From the NCBI GenBank assembly GCA_039602395.1, contig JBCNJP010000018.1, positions 2,914,001 to 2,978,000 on the forward strand: DNA of 64,000 nucleotides. Reading direction: 5' to 3'. The stretch comes from Deinandra increscens subsp. villosa. Lineage: Eukaryota; Streptophyta; Magnoliopsida; Asterales; Asteraceae. Below are positions 10,642 through 23,189 of this stretch, piece after piece (position 1 is the first letter of the stretch; the number at the start of each line of letters is the position of its first letter). The position numbers and the translations under genes are program-made. Below the pieces are notes generated by a model, which saw nothing but the letters and a program-made list of their open reading frames with translations, made no database searches and was not told the DNA's origin.

Positions 10642-12060
10642 GGTGCTAAGCTGGATTGCTCGAAAGGTAGATCGCTTGATACATTATCACAATAAACAAC
10701 TGCGATGGAACGTAGAAGAACATGAAGCTCAAACAGAAGATTGAGGAGCCAGCTAACCTCTGCAACTGCGTTGGAAACCACATGATACTCTGCTTCGGCA
10801 CTGGATTGAGACATCATGTTCTGTCGTTTAGAGGATTAAGACAGAATATTATCTCTTTTGAAAATAGAATATCCAGAGGTGGAACGTCGGGAATCCGGAC
10901 ATCCCCCCCAATCAGCATTAGAGTACGAAATGAGGGAAGTGACAAGTGATATAGATATTCGAATGCCATGATCCAGTGTACCCTGCAAACAGCGCAGAAT
11001 GCGCTTCATATATTGAAAGTGAGGCACCCATGGGGCATTCATAAATAAACAAAACTGCTGAACGACGTAGGTGATGTCGAGACGATTAAACGTAAGGTAC
11101 TGTAAGGCACCCACAAAGCAGAGATATAAAGTACCATTAGGCAGTAACGGTCCATTATTATCCCTCAACTTAGAACTAGTATCAACCGGTGTGGTTGACA
11201 TTTGCAAATACTCATGGAGACCCGTTGTATAATATCCTTAGCATACTGAGACTGGTATAGAAATAAGCCAGAAGAGTATCGTGTGACTGTAATGCCAGGA
11301 AATAGTGAAGGGACCCAAGTCAGTCATCGCAAATTCCCTTGAAAGAGACGTGATAAGTTGTCATAGAAAACCAGAATCCGAGGCAGACAAGACAATGATA
11401 TCCACATATAAGAGTAGATAAGCTACATGTATTCTTTGGCGATACACAAACAGCGAGGTATCACAAATGCTACTCTTGAGCCTGCTTAAGGCCGTATAAT
11501 GATCGCCTAAGGCAGCAAACATGAATTAGAGTCAACTGATCAATGAACCTGGGTGGTTGTTGCATAAAGACTGTCTACGTCAAATCCCCATGCTAGAAAG
11601 CATTCTTCATGTCTAACTGATGTATCAGCCAATTCCGCGAACCGGCCAGTGATAATACTGTGCGAATGGTAGTCGCTTTAATAACCAGGCTAAAGGTCTC
11701 CATGCAAACAATACCCAATGTTTGTGACTTACCATTGGCCACTAAACACACCTTGTAGCGCTCGAGAGAACCATCGGATTTGAACTTATGGTGAAATAAT
11801 CAAATGCAACGAATGAATCAGTTGTCCGTGTGGTCGTGGTACCAGCTCCCAGTTACTATTATCCAACAATGCTTTTAATTTATTGTTCATGGCGTGTCGC
11901 CAATTCGAGTTGTTTAATCCTTTGGTATAGGAAGTGGGTGTTGTATATTGTATGTCTAGACCCGACAGATTAATGGACCTGACCCGGTCATGACCCGTCA
12001 GAGTCACGTTGGGGTCAACGCATAAAAGTCTACTTAAATAGTTAACCGACACTTAACGAA
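10642..12060 (-). pseudogene. Degenerate Ty1/copia pol (RT and RNase H part)
   Basis: Minus-strand fragments match copia pol in the expected order. 12052-11786 gives the start of the reverse transcriptase domain (NNSNWRHAMN, NWELVPRP). 11207-10836 gives the RT end and RNase H start (DITYVVQQFCLFMN, KRILRCLQGTLDHG, DWGGCPDSRRSTSGYS). 10817-10642 carries SSAEAEYH and YCDNVS. Frameshifts and stops separate the parts, and the motif YLSSNP after YCDNVS is out of frame. The CACTA terminus cuts the gene at 10641 just before its C-terminal end. No LTR was found for this copy. It is the oldest-looking layer here. Confidence 0.8.
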
Positions 12061-12109
12061 ACGACGAATTAATTATTCCTAATTTATTAGTAATACTAAT
12101 GGAATATAA

Positions 12110-13885
12110 TGTCGTGTGAGTGTATATATATTTTTCAATAAGTTTTTCACACTTAGGTTTTAAATTTATAAAAATGATTATCACCTCGGAACTAAACCAC
12201 ACACGAATAGCAAGTGTACCTATCGATTAGTAATATAGCTTTGGTAAGAACCAAGTATCGATCCAAAGACGCGAGAGCTCCTGGTACTAAATCTTTATCA
12301 TTGTCTAACCGATAATAGATGATGGATTGTTTTAATTAATTTTTAACTAAATTAACTAGTAATTAATCTAAATAACGCAAGTAACAAAGATGATGATAAT
12401 CAATAAAGGAAGAGATCACTTAGACTTGAATCCACCTAGCCGAACAATGACAACATACATATATTTCTGATGAGATCATTTTCTACACATGAAACATGAG
12501 AATAGACTAGACCCCCGTCAAGGCTATCTAATCATATGACTATTCGGAAAGCTATAACGATAAACACACAATAGCAACCTACAGTCATGAAATAAAGTAC
12601 CAATGATATAATTATGTTGATTATAAAGATGGACTAAACTCCTGTCAAAGTTATTTGATCCCATTATCCTTTGGAAAGCTAATAAAATGAACACATATTA
12701 AACACCTCGAATCACGTAATGAAAACAATATCATGAAGCTATTCAAGTTGTAAATATTTTACCACGAATATATGAACTACGAATTTACGCTAGTAAACCA
12801 TAGTCACACATACACAATGATACAAGGGATTCACAACGAGTATAACGACCTTTCCAAGCATATACACAAGGATGCACATTTGTTAACAATCCTAAATATT
12901 TAAATCTCCATTCACCATTCCTAGTCAAATGCCATGAACATACATACTTGCATATATATTTTCATGAATAAATACCTTAACACATACGGTTTTCCAACAT
13001 GATATGGTCAAGATACCCATGAGATTAAACATAAAATCAAGTCAAACAAACACACATAACCATTGAAGAACATTCATAATATTGTTAAGGTCCTCAACAC
13101 AATCATCACCAAAAAAATATATGTAGATCATAAAAGTTTAACTAGGATTCATCTAATCTAAGTGAATCGAGATTTTAGCTCATACAAGCTACAAAAACAC
13201 CCAAAAGACAACTTACAAAATCTCAGAGAAACATGTCTAACGATGATGAATCAAACCGAAATTAAAGTGTAGATGGGTTGAGAAACACTTGAATCTCCTT
13301 CCGAGATGACGATCTTCACTTTTTTATGAAGTTGAGATGAGATGAAACTTGAATTTTAGAGATGGAGTATTAGGGTTTTTTTCTTCACCCAAATCTGCTG
13401 CCGTCATCCCTTCTCTCTTTCTCCTTTCTTTTTATACTCCTCCAAAAGTTAAAATAAATATCTTCCTCTCCCCTCAAGAAAATATGTGGCTAATAACCCA
13501 TTATCCTCAAACATACGGCTGGCAAATAAGATGGTACACCAACCAAGAATAACCTCACTTGGGGTATTAAATGAGTAGATGATAAATCCTCTAGTGGAGA
13601 ATTAAAGGAAACACAAAGGAGACTAGAGGAATTTTCCTCTAGTGAGGCTGATGGGACCAGGGGAATTTTCCTCTAGTGAAGCTGTGAGTGGGGACAAGGG
13701 GATTTTTCCTCTAGTGAAGCTTGAGTAGGGAAATTTTCCTCTGGTAGGGAACGTTTTAGCTCGCCTTCTTTTGAAACCTATAACAATAAATATAAACAAA
13801 TTAAGAACCAGTTTCTAAAAATATAACATGAAAACTCGTTTAAATGAGGGACAATGTGTATGATTTATATATATATTTTATGACA
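12110..13885 (-). repeat. 3' LTR of the Athila/Tat-like element
   Basis: Matches 32160-33900 plus 36221-36233 over its whole length, with scattered substitutions and small indels. The GAATTTTCCTCTAGTGA motif recurs three to four times near 13630-13740 in both copies. The ORF at 13349 is not a gene. Confidence 0.85.
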
Positions 13886-13905
13886 CATCAAACATCACCA
13901 CACTT
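13886..13905 (-). other. Polypurine tract of the Athila/Tat-like element
   Basis: On the minus strand AAGTGTGGTGATGTTTGATG directly precedes the LTR start TGTCATAAAA. This resembles the AAGTGTGG-type tract of Athila elements. A second tract-like sequence (AAGTGTGGGGATGGGG on the minus strand) lies near 15295-15315. Confidence 0.6.
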
Positions 13906-15526
13906 AAACATTGCTTGCCCTCAAGCAATCTCTCAAGCAAAAATTCAATAAAGGTACCAATGGAAATAACAACAAAGTTGAGCAATCCATATGCAAATTA
14001 GAGATCCAAATGCATAAACGATCTTCAAGACAATGCAACCATTGAAACAAGACAACCAAATGAGTCAAAGTGATAATATATTTTTTCTTTTCAAAACATG
14101 GCAATATCCAAATAAGCGTAACATGCCTTATCAAATTCCTATTATGCATGAGCTTACATCCCTCACAAAGATACACTCAACACTCGGCTTATTTATATGT
14201 GTATAAGTGTATATATGATCACTCAATGCCAAGAGATGAAGCAAACATTATCATAAGGTTGTAATAGAAATCAAATCTCCACCAATTAACATAAGAAAAA
14301 TGCACAAATCAAGAGGGCTTTAGTTGGGTTGTAACGTGGCTTGGGTTATGGGTGTGGAATTTGGATATAAAAGTGGCTAAATGGTTAACAATCCGGTGTA
14401 GCTAGGAGCTAATCGTGATATACAACGAAGCACAAAAATATATGGATAAATTAGACATAGCTTGACATAAGCTTACTTCAAATGAGCTATTAGTAGGATA
14501 TAACATTCCGAGACACAAAATTGCTCAACATTTATCTATATTGACATAAGATGCAAAGACAAAACACTGAATAATGCTTTTCTTTTTTCTTTTTTTTGGG
14601 AATTGGAGAACATACATATACAATGACGAAAACACAATAGGATACAATGACAACGAAACTAAACACATAACTCGATAGCACAAATTAGACCTCAACTACA
14701 ACCGGAAGTTAACACATGGGTTTAAAACAAAACGGCTAATTTGGTTAAGTGGGTTTAAGATGTGGGTAGAAAACAAGAAAACGAGAAAAGGCATCAACAA
14801 GGCTACTAGGGGTACTGTTCAGGTTCGGTAAAACACAAAAGAAAAGGCTAAACAAAAGGGTTTTCCTAATACCTCTATCATTTTCATGTAGATTCTCAGT
14901 TTATGATTTTGAAATGCATAACATATAACAAGTTCTAAAATGAATGCAACACCCGGCACACTCAAAAGTCCACAAAAATGTGAGCAAGCAATATAACATG
15001 ATGTGAAAATGCGCAAGTAGGCTCAAAATATGCTCACGGAAACGGAAGTGAAAGGGTAAAGATGTAAGTGCATGCATAATTATCATTCTTTCAACTTGTC
15101 ACGTTTGAGATATTCCAATTTTTTCTTACACTCGATGGTTTCTCTTCTGGTACGCAATACTAAAAATACAGTTATGCATAAGGATCTAGAATATATGCAA
15201 CATGGATGCCGAAAAAAAAAATTCATGCCAAAAATGGGAAATTTTCATGTGTAGAGAGACATGCTAAGAATATGAGAGTTTCTAAGCCCCTTAATACCCC
15301 ATCCCCACACTTAAACTGTAGATTGTCCCCAATGTACATAAGAATAAAGAAAATGGTAAGAAAAGGGAACCAAAAAACTCCCCTGGCTAATGAACGATGG
15401 ACCATGTGAATGGATCCCAAGAGCAAGTGTAGTGCTGCTTCCTATGAAGATAATCCAATGAAGTCTAAAACCAAAATCTCACCACGAATCATGCCTGAGT
15501 CATACCACGCATCCCTAACCACACAA
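13906..15526. other. Internal non-coding region of the Athila/Tat-like element
   Basis: AT-rich sequence between the polypurine tract and the first gag-like fragment. Only short ORFs occur and none resembles a known protein. Confidence 0.5.
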
Positions 15527-16186
15527 TTAACACCAAGAAAACATAGACTTAGGAAATATAAATGGGTCGTGCCACCAACACTTGTACTTTCCCGGACCAA
15601 AATTTATACAACTTAAGTAATGAAGGAGGCAATCATCCCGACAAGATGTTGTTGTATTGCAATGCTTGATGGACCATTGTCGTGCCTTCCAAGTTGTGTG
15701 GTCTATATAGTAATATGCCTTCTCCCGCGGTGTGTTTGATTCATATGACAAATCATCATCATGCTCAATCACGGGTCGACTATCTTTGTTGCAAAGCGGT
15801 GGATAAGGTGTCACCATAGTCATTGGTTTGTTGGTGAACTCATCCACTTGTGGTTCATCTTTTTGGTGCACTTCCTCCTTGGTTTCAACAATTGGCTTCC
15901 CGTATAACAATCCTTGTAACTCATCAAGATCACCAACCAGGTCATGTTGTTCTTCTTTTTCCTCCTTGAGTAGTATGACCAACAACTCATCCCCAAACTC
16001 GTCCTCCCAAGATGGTATAATGTTAATGGTTTTACCTTCATTGAGGCTCGGGATAATCATTTCTATATCCTCCAAAATCTCATCCTCCTATTTTTCTTTC
16101 CTTTGTGGTTCCTGCATCATATCAACTGATTCAAGGTTAGGTAGATACACCACTTCGACATCTGACTCAAAATTGGTTAACATGTG
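15527..16186 (-). pseudogene. Gag-like/unknown ORF fragment of the Athila-like element, left of copia
   Basis: Minus-strand reading frame of 182 codons from 16075, extending upstream to the copia boundary with one stop. It is acidic (runs of Glu/Asp near its start, EEKEEQ) and ends in a Cys/Trp-rich tail. The frame appears to run into the copia LTR boundary and to resume on the other side at 31331, so the copia element probably split one coding region. No catalytic motif is visible; assignment rests on position inside the element. Confidence 0.5.
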
Positions 16187-16687
16187 TGTTGAAGATATCT
16201 ATTGTTTATATCTTCAATTCAATATTTCTCATAAAATGTTAATATAGTGTTACATTTTATACTTTCTGGTTTAACTAATGTGTTGTATTTTTATATGTTA
16301 ATTTATTTAGGTAAGTGGGCTTGGAAGGCTTGCTGGGCTGAAGCTGAGATTTGGGCTTAGAGGACTTGCGGGCTAAGGTAGCTGAGGAGAAGTCTCGGTT
16401 GTTCACCGAGTATATAAGTGAAGACTTAGGAGATTTAGGGTTAACACACCCTCACTTTACAGCCGCTTATCGTTTTCTCTCTCGTTCTAGGGTTTCAATC
16501 TTTAATCATCTTGATTGAAGATTTCACCGTTCAGTCGCTGTGTTCTTCCGTGTGTGTTCCTGTTATCAAAGTGTGCTTGTAATAGTCTTTGTTTTCTTGT
16601 TCTTTCCTTCAGTTTTTCGTACAATCTTTCTGTGAGAATTTCTGTATTGTTGAGTGATTGCTCTTGTTGATATCATGTTTCGTAACA
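16187..16687 (+). repeat. 5' LTR of the copia element
   Basis: TG...CA termini and a TATATAAG box at 16411-16418, followed by the TGGTATCAG primer site at 16688. Matches the 3' LTR at about 98%. Confidence 0.95.
16411..16418 (+). promoter_or_regulatory. TATA box of the copia LTR
   Basis: TATATAAG about 225 bp into the LTR, also present in the 3' LTR near 31049; likely core promoter. Confidence 0.6.
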
Positions 16688-16696
16688 TGGTATCAG
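16688..16696 (+). other. Copia primer-binding site
   Basis: TGGTATCAG immediately after the 5' LTR is complementary to the 3' end of initiator tRNA-Met, the usual copia primer. Sequence encoding the end of Gag begins right after it, showing that the leader and most of gag were deleted. Confidence 0.85.
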
Positions 16697-19600
16697 TTTG
16701 AATTAATTGGTTACCCTCCTGGCATGAAACCAAGAGGGATTCAGGGGTCTAGTCAAAATGTAAAATTCTCACAGGTTGATAGCAGTCCTCAGTCCAAGAG
16801 TCATAATCTTTCTTCTCTTACATCTGATCAAATTGAAAAACTTTTGAGTTTGATTAAGGAACCAGGTAGTGGCACCTCTCAGTTGGCAAATATGGGAGGT
16901 ACATCTTTGTGTTCTTTTATTTTGTGATCTCAGTTGTCAGAAACTGTTTTCTTTTGTGAATAGTGTTGGTCAGAATATTGAGTCAGGGTGGATTGTGGAT
17001 TCTGGGGCAAACCAACACATGGTTATGAGTGAAAAAGGTGTTTTTAATAGTGTAAATGTTTCTGATCTTAACATTAGAGTGAAGCATCCTAATGGTACTT
17101 TTGCTATTGTGACTAAAATAGGAAATTTTAGACTAAGTGATAGAGTGATTTTAAAGGAGGTGTTTGTTGTTCCAGATTACCACATCAACCTTGTATCTGT
17201 GTACAAACTGACTAGAGATAGTAACTTTGGGGTTTATTTTAATGAACACAATTGTTATGTCCAGGATTCTCTTACAAAGAAAATTCTGCTGACTGGTAAC
17301 CAAATAGATGGTCTATATGTCAGTAATGAGCCTCTTGTTTGTGATAAGGTGTGTATGTCTAGTCATCTTGGTAATAGATTGTGGCATTCAAGACTTGGTC
17401 ATCCTTCTGATCAAGTCTTGATGGTCTTAAAGGATGTTTTAAAAATTAAATGTGAAAGTTCTCTTGATCCTTGTGATACATGCCATAAGGCTAAGCAACA
17501 TCGGGAACCCTTCCCTCTAAGTGAACATATATCTACTCAATTAGGGGACTTGGTACATCTTGATGTATGGGGTCCTTATAGAGTTGAGAGTCAGGAGGGG
17601 TTCAAATATTTTTTAACAATTGTTAATGATTTTTCTAGAGTTGTTTGGGTCTTTCTGCTTAAGTCTAAGGCTGAGGTGTTAGAGAATGTGGTTATTTTTG
17701 TAAACCTTATTCAGAATCAGTTTGATAAAAGAGTTAAGATATTTAGAAGTGATAATGGTACAGAATTTGTAAATTCTCAATTTTCTACTTTCACTAAATC
17801 TAAAGGTATTATTCATCAAACTTCATGTTCTTATACACCCCAGCAAAATGGATAGCAGAAAGAAAGCATAGGCATTTGTTGAATGTTGCAAGGGCTTTGT
17901 TGTTTCAATCTAATATTCCTTTAAGGTTCTGGCCTGAAACTATACTAACTGCAACTTACTTGATAAACAGGCTTCCTTCATCAGTTCTTAGTGGAAAATC
18001 TCCTTTTGAGTTATTGTTTGGTTCTAAACCCCCTTTAGGACACTTGAGGAATTTTGGTTGTTTGTGTTTTGCAACTATATTAAATGATTCAAACAAATTT
18101 AGTGACAATGCTGAAAAATGTGTTTTTTTAGGTTACTCTAATGAGAAAAAAGATTATAAACTTTGGAGTTTGGACCATAAAAAATTATTTTTTTCAAGGG
18201 ATGTTAGATTTTATGAACATGTGTTTCCTTTCAAAAATACTAATGATGATACTGACAAAACAGAAACTACAGTTGATCACACAAATTTTTTTGATCTTTT
18301 TTCCACAAACAACCTTAAGAACTCAAGTGGTCCAAATCCCAATGATGATAGGGGGAGCACACAGAGTGTGTCTAGTAGTGATCAGACACCTAGTAGTTCA
18401 TCTGAGAAGGTGAGGGAGGCTCTACCATCTGAGTCACTACCTTCTTTAGAAGAACTTACTAGTGAGTTAGATCAATCACATGACGTGAATGATGAAACTA
18501 CTACCTTTTCTGAGGGTCCTGTTACCTTTCCTGAACATAATGAACCTCAAACAGTTAGAAGGAGTACTAGGAAGCCTGTTTTTCCTCGTAAGCTAAATGA
18601 TTTTGTAGTTGATGGCAAAGTTAAATTTGGTTTGGAAAAAGTTGTTAATTACTCTCATCTTTCTGTTGATGATAGGGTCTTTTCTAATGTGCTTAATAAA
18701 ACTGTTGAACCAAGAAACTTTAGGGAGGCTGTAACTGATAGTAATTGGGTAGCAGCCATGAATGAGGAAATGGCTGCTTTAAACAGAAACAACACTTGGA
18801 AAATTGTTGATTTACCTCAGGGTAGAAAACCAATAGGTTGTAAGTGGGTGTTCAAAATAAAATACAAGTCTAATGGTGAGATCGAGAGGTATAAGGCTAG
18901 GCTGGTTGCAAAAGGTTATAGTCAAACTGAAGGTGTGGATTTTGATGAAACCTTCTCACCTGTTGTAAAAATGATTACCATTAGATGTGTTTTAACTCTT
19001 GCTCTTAATAAAAACTGGCCATTGTTCCAACTTGATATTAATAATGCATTTCTGTATGGAGATCTTCATGAGGATGTATATATGAAACTTCCTGAGGGAT
19101 ATTTTTCAAAAGATGATAGTCGTGTATGTAAACTTATCAAGTCTTTATATGGTTTAAAACAGGCTCCTAGAATGTGGAATGAGAAACTTGTTTCAGCTTT
19201 GAAAAAAAATGGTTTTATTCAAAGTAAAAGTGATTATTCACTATTCTTTAGGTCTATTGAAACCATATTTACTGTTATACTTGTTTATGTGGATGATATA
19301 ATCATCACTGGGAACAGTCTTAGTGATATTGAGAATGTTAAAGTTTTACTTAAAGAGAATTTTTTGATTAAAGATCTCGGCATACTGAACTATTTTCTTG
19401 GAATAGAGGTTATTAAAGAGAATGGTGGTATTTGCTTATCACAAAGAAAGTTCTGTACTGAACTTCTTGCAGAGTTCGGGCTAACAGGTTCAAAACCTGT
19501 TAATACTCCCTTAGAACCACATTACGTTATTGCAGAATCATGCAAGTCTGATTCTAAACCTCTAGAAAATATAACAGGCTTTCAAAAGTTAGTTGGAAAA

Positions 19601-20097
19601 TTGATATATCTGTGTCATACAAGACCTGATATATCCTATTCTGTGCAATTTTTGAGTCAGTTCATGCATTCTCCCACTGCTGGTCATTTAAAGCTTGCTT
19701 TAAGGTTGCTTAGGTACCTAAAAAAGGCACCAGGCAAAGGTATTCTTTTGAAAAAGGGAAATAATATGGATATTACTGCTTATGCAGATTCGGATTGGGC
19801 TAAATGTCTTGTTTCTAGAAAATCTGTTACTGGTTATTGCATATTTCTTGGAAGTTCTTTAGTTGCTTGGAAAAGTAAGAAACAAAGCACTGTGTCTAGA
19901 TCTTCAGCTGAGGCTGAATATAGGTCTATGTGTGCTGCAACTTGTGAAGTTATGTGGATCTTGAATATTATGCATGAGTTAAAGATTCCGGTAACATTAC
20001 CTGTTGTTTTGTCTTGTGATAGTAATGCTGCCTTGTCAATAGCTGAAAATCCTGTGTTCCATGATAGAACGAAACATTTTGAGATTGATTTATTCTT
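16697..20097 (+). pseudogene. Copia pol polyprotein, interrupted
   Basis: Reading starts in a Gag remnant (FELIGYPPG near 16700). A frameshift near 16915 leads into the protease (WIVDSGANQHM near 16990). Next come the GAG-pre-integrase segment (LWHSRLGHPS, CDTCHKAKQH), the integrase core (LDVWGP, SDNGTEF, AERKHRH), reverse transcriptase (GCKWVFKIK to YVDDIIITG near 19290) and RNase H (DSDWAKC, SSAEAEYRSM). A one-base loss at about 17850 in the TPQQNG-to-AERKHR stretch shifts the frame inside integrase. The gene is cut after FEIDLFF by the Tekay LTR; the remaining C-terminal part is at 30655-30759. Catalytic residues of protease and RT look intact. Confidence 0.93.
20093..20097. other. Target-site duplication TTCTT, left copy
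   Basis: TTCTT lies directly before the Tekay 5' LTR and again at 30655-30659 directly after the 3' LTR, so both ends of the insertion in the copia gene are exact. Confidence 0.95.
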
Positions 20098-20455
20098 TGT
20101 GACACCCGAGAATTTCAAGGTTAACTTCCGTTAGACAAATCCGTTAGTTACGTTATAAGTGTTAACTTAGTAACTAATGCTTAACTAGGCCGAATGCGTC
20201 CACGTCCTTTGGTTGATCACCGAACCCGCCCATATGTGCTATGTGCTTATTTACTTAATGTTATTATGTGCAATGTGATTTAAACGCATGATTTAGTGTT
20301 AAAGAATAAAAATGAAAACTTGCCTTTTTGGTCGCCAGCGAAACTACCGGGCGAAACTATAGTGTCGCCCGGCAGCTAGCTGAACTACTCGATCAACACG
20401 TGACCAGAGCTAGTTTCGCCTGGCCAGCGAAACTGCCAGCGAAACTAGCCTCTGA

Positions 20456-20464
20456 TATAAATAA
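20456..20464 (+). promoter_or_regulatory. TATA box of the Tekay LTR
   Basis: TATAAATAA followed after about 25-50 bp by sequence rich in CA, suitable for the LTR transcription start. The same box is at 28466-28474 in the 3' LTR. Confidence 0.6.
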
Positions 20465-20968
20465 TCTTAATAAACCCTAGTAGCCTCATTTTGCCTAAAC
20501 CACACAACAAACACACACACACTCTCCTGCCTCGAGATTTCTGGTCAGCTGAGGATCACCAAGGATTACCAAGATCTCAGCCTTGAAGATCATTCATCCG
20601 GATCCTAAGATCAAACCGTGAGTCTCCAAAAACCACCATTCATGTGTTTTCTTTGTATTTCTCTTAAAAGCATGCCTAAATCTACATGAAATCACTTGAT
20701 CTCTTAACATGTTGCTTAGGAATGCTATATCTACCATAAAGTCAGAAACTTTACGTGTAAAAACAAACCATGATGATGATTTATGCAATTTTGGTCATTT
20801 TAGGGTTTAGAAGTGTTTTTAGAGATTTGATGATTAAAATGCATGTTAAACGTGTTAAAGCTGCTTGATTTATGTTGGTAAATGCCCATGAATGCTAGAT
20901 AATGAATTGCATGTAAGATCAGAAGCTGTTAGGTTGATTTTTAGGCAAATCCGTATATTCTTCGCGAC

Positions 20969-21280
20969 CAGCGAAACTGCATGTTCTCTGGGCGAAACTA
21001 AGTAGCGAAACTATATCTCCTTCCAGCGACACTACCCAGCGAAACTATAGTGTCGCCGGGTAACCTGACCAGACCAGCTCGAACGAAACTACCGAGCGAA
21101 ATACCTGAACGAAAGTTCAAACCAGTTTCCCTGCGAAACTAGGCTAGCGAAACTGCGTCAGCAGTTTCGGGCGAAACTAGCCTAGCGAAACTGTGTCACC
21201 GGGCATTGCCTAGCGAAAGTGCTGCCCGTGCACCTAGCGAAACTGCCTAGCGAAACTGTGCTAGCGAAACTAAGACCTGA
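20969..21280. repeat. GCGAAACT word array in the Tekay 5' LTR
   Basis: About 15 copies of AGCGAAACT or close variants at irregular spacing, some inverted (AGTTTCGC). The array recurs at 28979-29290, and in minus orientation in the solo LTR at 294-3027. Confidence 0.85.
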
Positions 21281-22645
21281 CCTAAAAACCAAACTTGTGA
21301 AATTTGCTTAAGTGTTATGCCATGACTTACATGATTATGCCATGATGAAACATGCTTGATATCTGATTTATATGAACCCTTGTTTATGATCAACCATTGG
21401 TGTCGTGTGTCGGTATGTCGAGTCATAGTTGCAACGTGCTATGTTATGGGCCATAGTGACGTTAAGTAAAGATTAGACACGAAACTAATACTTAAGACCT
21501 AAACGTGTTCTAGGTCTTCGTTAAACAACAATATTTGGATTACTTGAAGTGTAGCAGTGCAACCAAAGGTGAGTGTCACTAACCCGCTTACTGTGAGTCC
21601 GTTTGGGCCACACCGAATAACTTAACGAAAAACAATGCTGATAAACTCTAGAGTGCTAGGCACCTACCAATGAACAAGAGAACTCGGGATGCTCGGCACC
21701 CACTTGATGAACTGAAGTGTTTTATGGGAAACACTTGTGGACTACAAACAAACTATTTTTCTGAAACAAAACTGAAAACGTTTTAATATGGCTAGTGTAG
21801 GTTAAAGTCTGAACCACATGATATCACATGTTTTCTAAGGATGCCTTATAACTTAAAAGTCCTCAACTTAATTGTGCCATTAATTTGTGAAAGCGAGGGG
21901 ATGTTGGGTAGATCTACTGGAGTTTGACAAACTCCGCCCCGTGGCACGGGGAGTGCACGGAGGAACAATATCAGCCTATTTGACCGTGGTCCCGAGAGGA
22001 CACGGGGGAGGCAAAAACCGCGATGACGTAGGTCCGCACCGTACGGGATGGCTCGGCCCCCACAAAATAAGTCAGCTTTGGTACAAACTTCCTTAGAGCA
22101 TGGAACAACGGATTAGCTACCCGCGATATCGGTTGAGTCCTTTAACTTTACGGAACTAGTACATACCCGATGACGTAGGTCACGGACAAACCATTTATAA
22201 ACTGAGAATTAATTACGAGCATTGCTTTTCACAAATAAATAACTTGTAAGTACATCTTGACACGAATTATGATTATGAGACCGGGCCAATGCATGACAAG
22301 CCCACTGTGAACTCACCAACCGTTAGGTTGACACTTGCGTGGTTTAAACTTTTGCAGATCGCTAAGGAGTATCCACCGGAGGTTGGCATGGCACGTGAAG
22401 ACATCTTATTTTTGATTTAAACTTAAATTGGGAATTTATAAAACAATGAATTATGTAAGGCACGTGGTTAGTGCCAGGATAATTATTTTTTCCGCTGCGT
22501 ATGTAATTTAAGACTCTGATTTATAACTTGTGTTTGAACTAACCCTGATTCGTTTAGTATTTGTAACTATGGTTGTGGATCCTGGTCTAGTCGCGCCCCT
22601 TAACGGTATAAACTCCGTTAGTGGTATTTTGGGGGTGTGACAGAT

Positions 22646-22657
22646 TGGTATCAGAGC
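22646..22657 (+). other. Tekay primer-binding site
   Basis: TGGTATCAGAGC, three bases after the 5' LTR, is complementary to the 3' end of initiator tRNA-Met. The 532 bases from here to the gag start are untranslated leader with a short TA repeat near 22818. Confidence 0.9.
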
Positions 22658-23189
22658 CATAAGTTGCAGAGAACTGGAATCATTTTTGAAAACGATTTGG
22701 AAACTGCAACTTGAAAACCTTGGTTACAAAACGAATAAACAAATTCCCAAAGACAAAATTTTTACGTGCCAACCTGGGATACTCGCTCTGCTGTGTAAGT
22801 AAAGGCTTAATACGTATGTATATATATATATATAGATATATATATGTATAGACCGTGTCTAAGTAGTCTAACGGAAGACCTTAGGAAATTTTCACACACG
22901 AATACGAAATGCGACCGCGAATACGCACACTACTCTGGGGAAAGCGACAACGAAACGACGCTACACGCTACGTCCTGATTTCTACTACGACGACTACGCC
23001 GACGGTGACTTTATGGGAAGCCGACCTTCGACGATAGCACTCACGACGTTCCTCGACGACGCCTCGATTTTGCACGAAAATTTTTCTGGACTAATAGTGG
23101 GATAACGGGAACTGGCTAATATACATATTATGGGATATGTATAAAGTATAACTGTGACTGAACACTGGCTACTTTAACTGTTCAGCAAG

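Larger units (their letters stand above)
20098..22642 (+). repeat. 5' LTR of the Tekay element
   Basis: Starts TGTGACACCCGAG, ends GGGGGTGTGACA. Carries a TATAAATAA box at 20456-20464 and two clusters of GCGAAACT-type words (20338-20455 and 20969-21280). The small ORFs at 20594-20788 (minus) and 21887-22096 are present identically in the 3' LTR and are not genes. Confidence 0.96.

Noticed and set aside
12110..13885. Possible segmental duplication with 32160-33900
   Set aside because: The primer site, polypurine tract and flanking duplication show these are the two LTRs of one element.
20594..22096. Two ORFs (64 and 69 codons) conserved with 28604-30106
   Set aside because: Identity is due to the two LTR copies of one recent element, not to selection on a protein.
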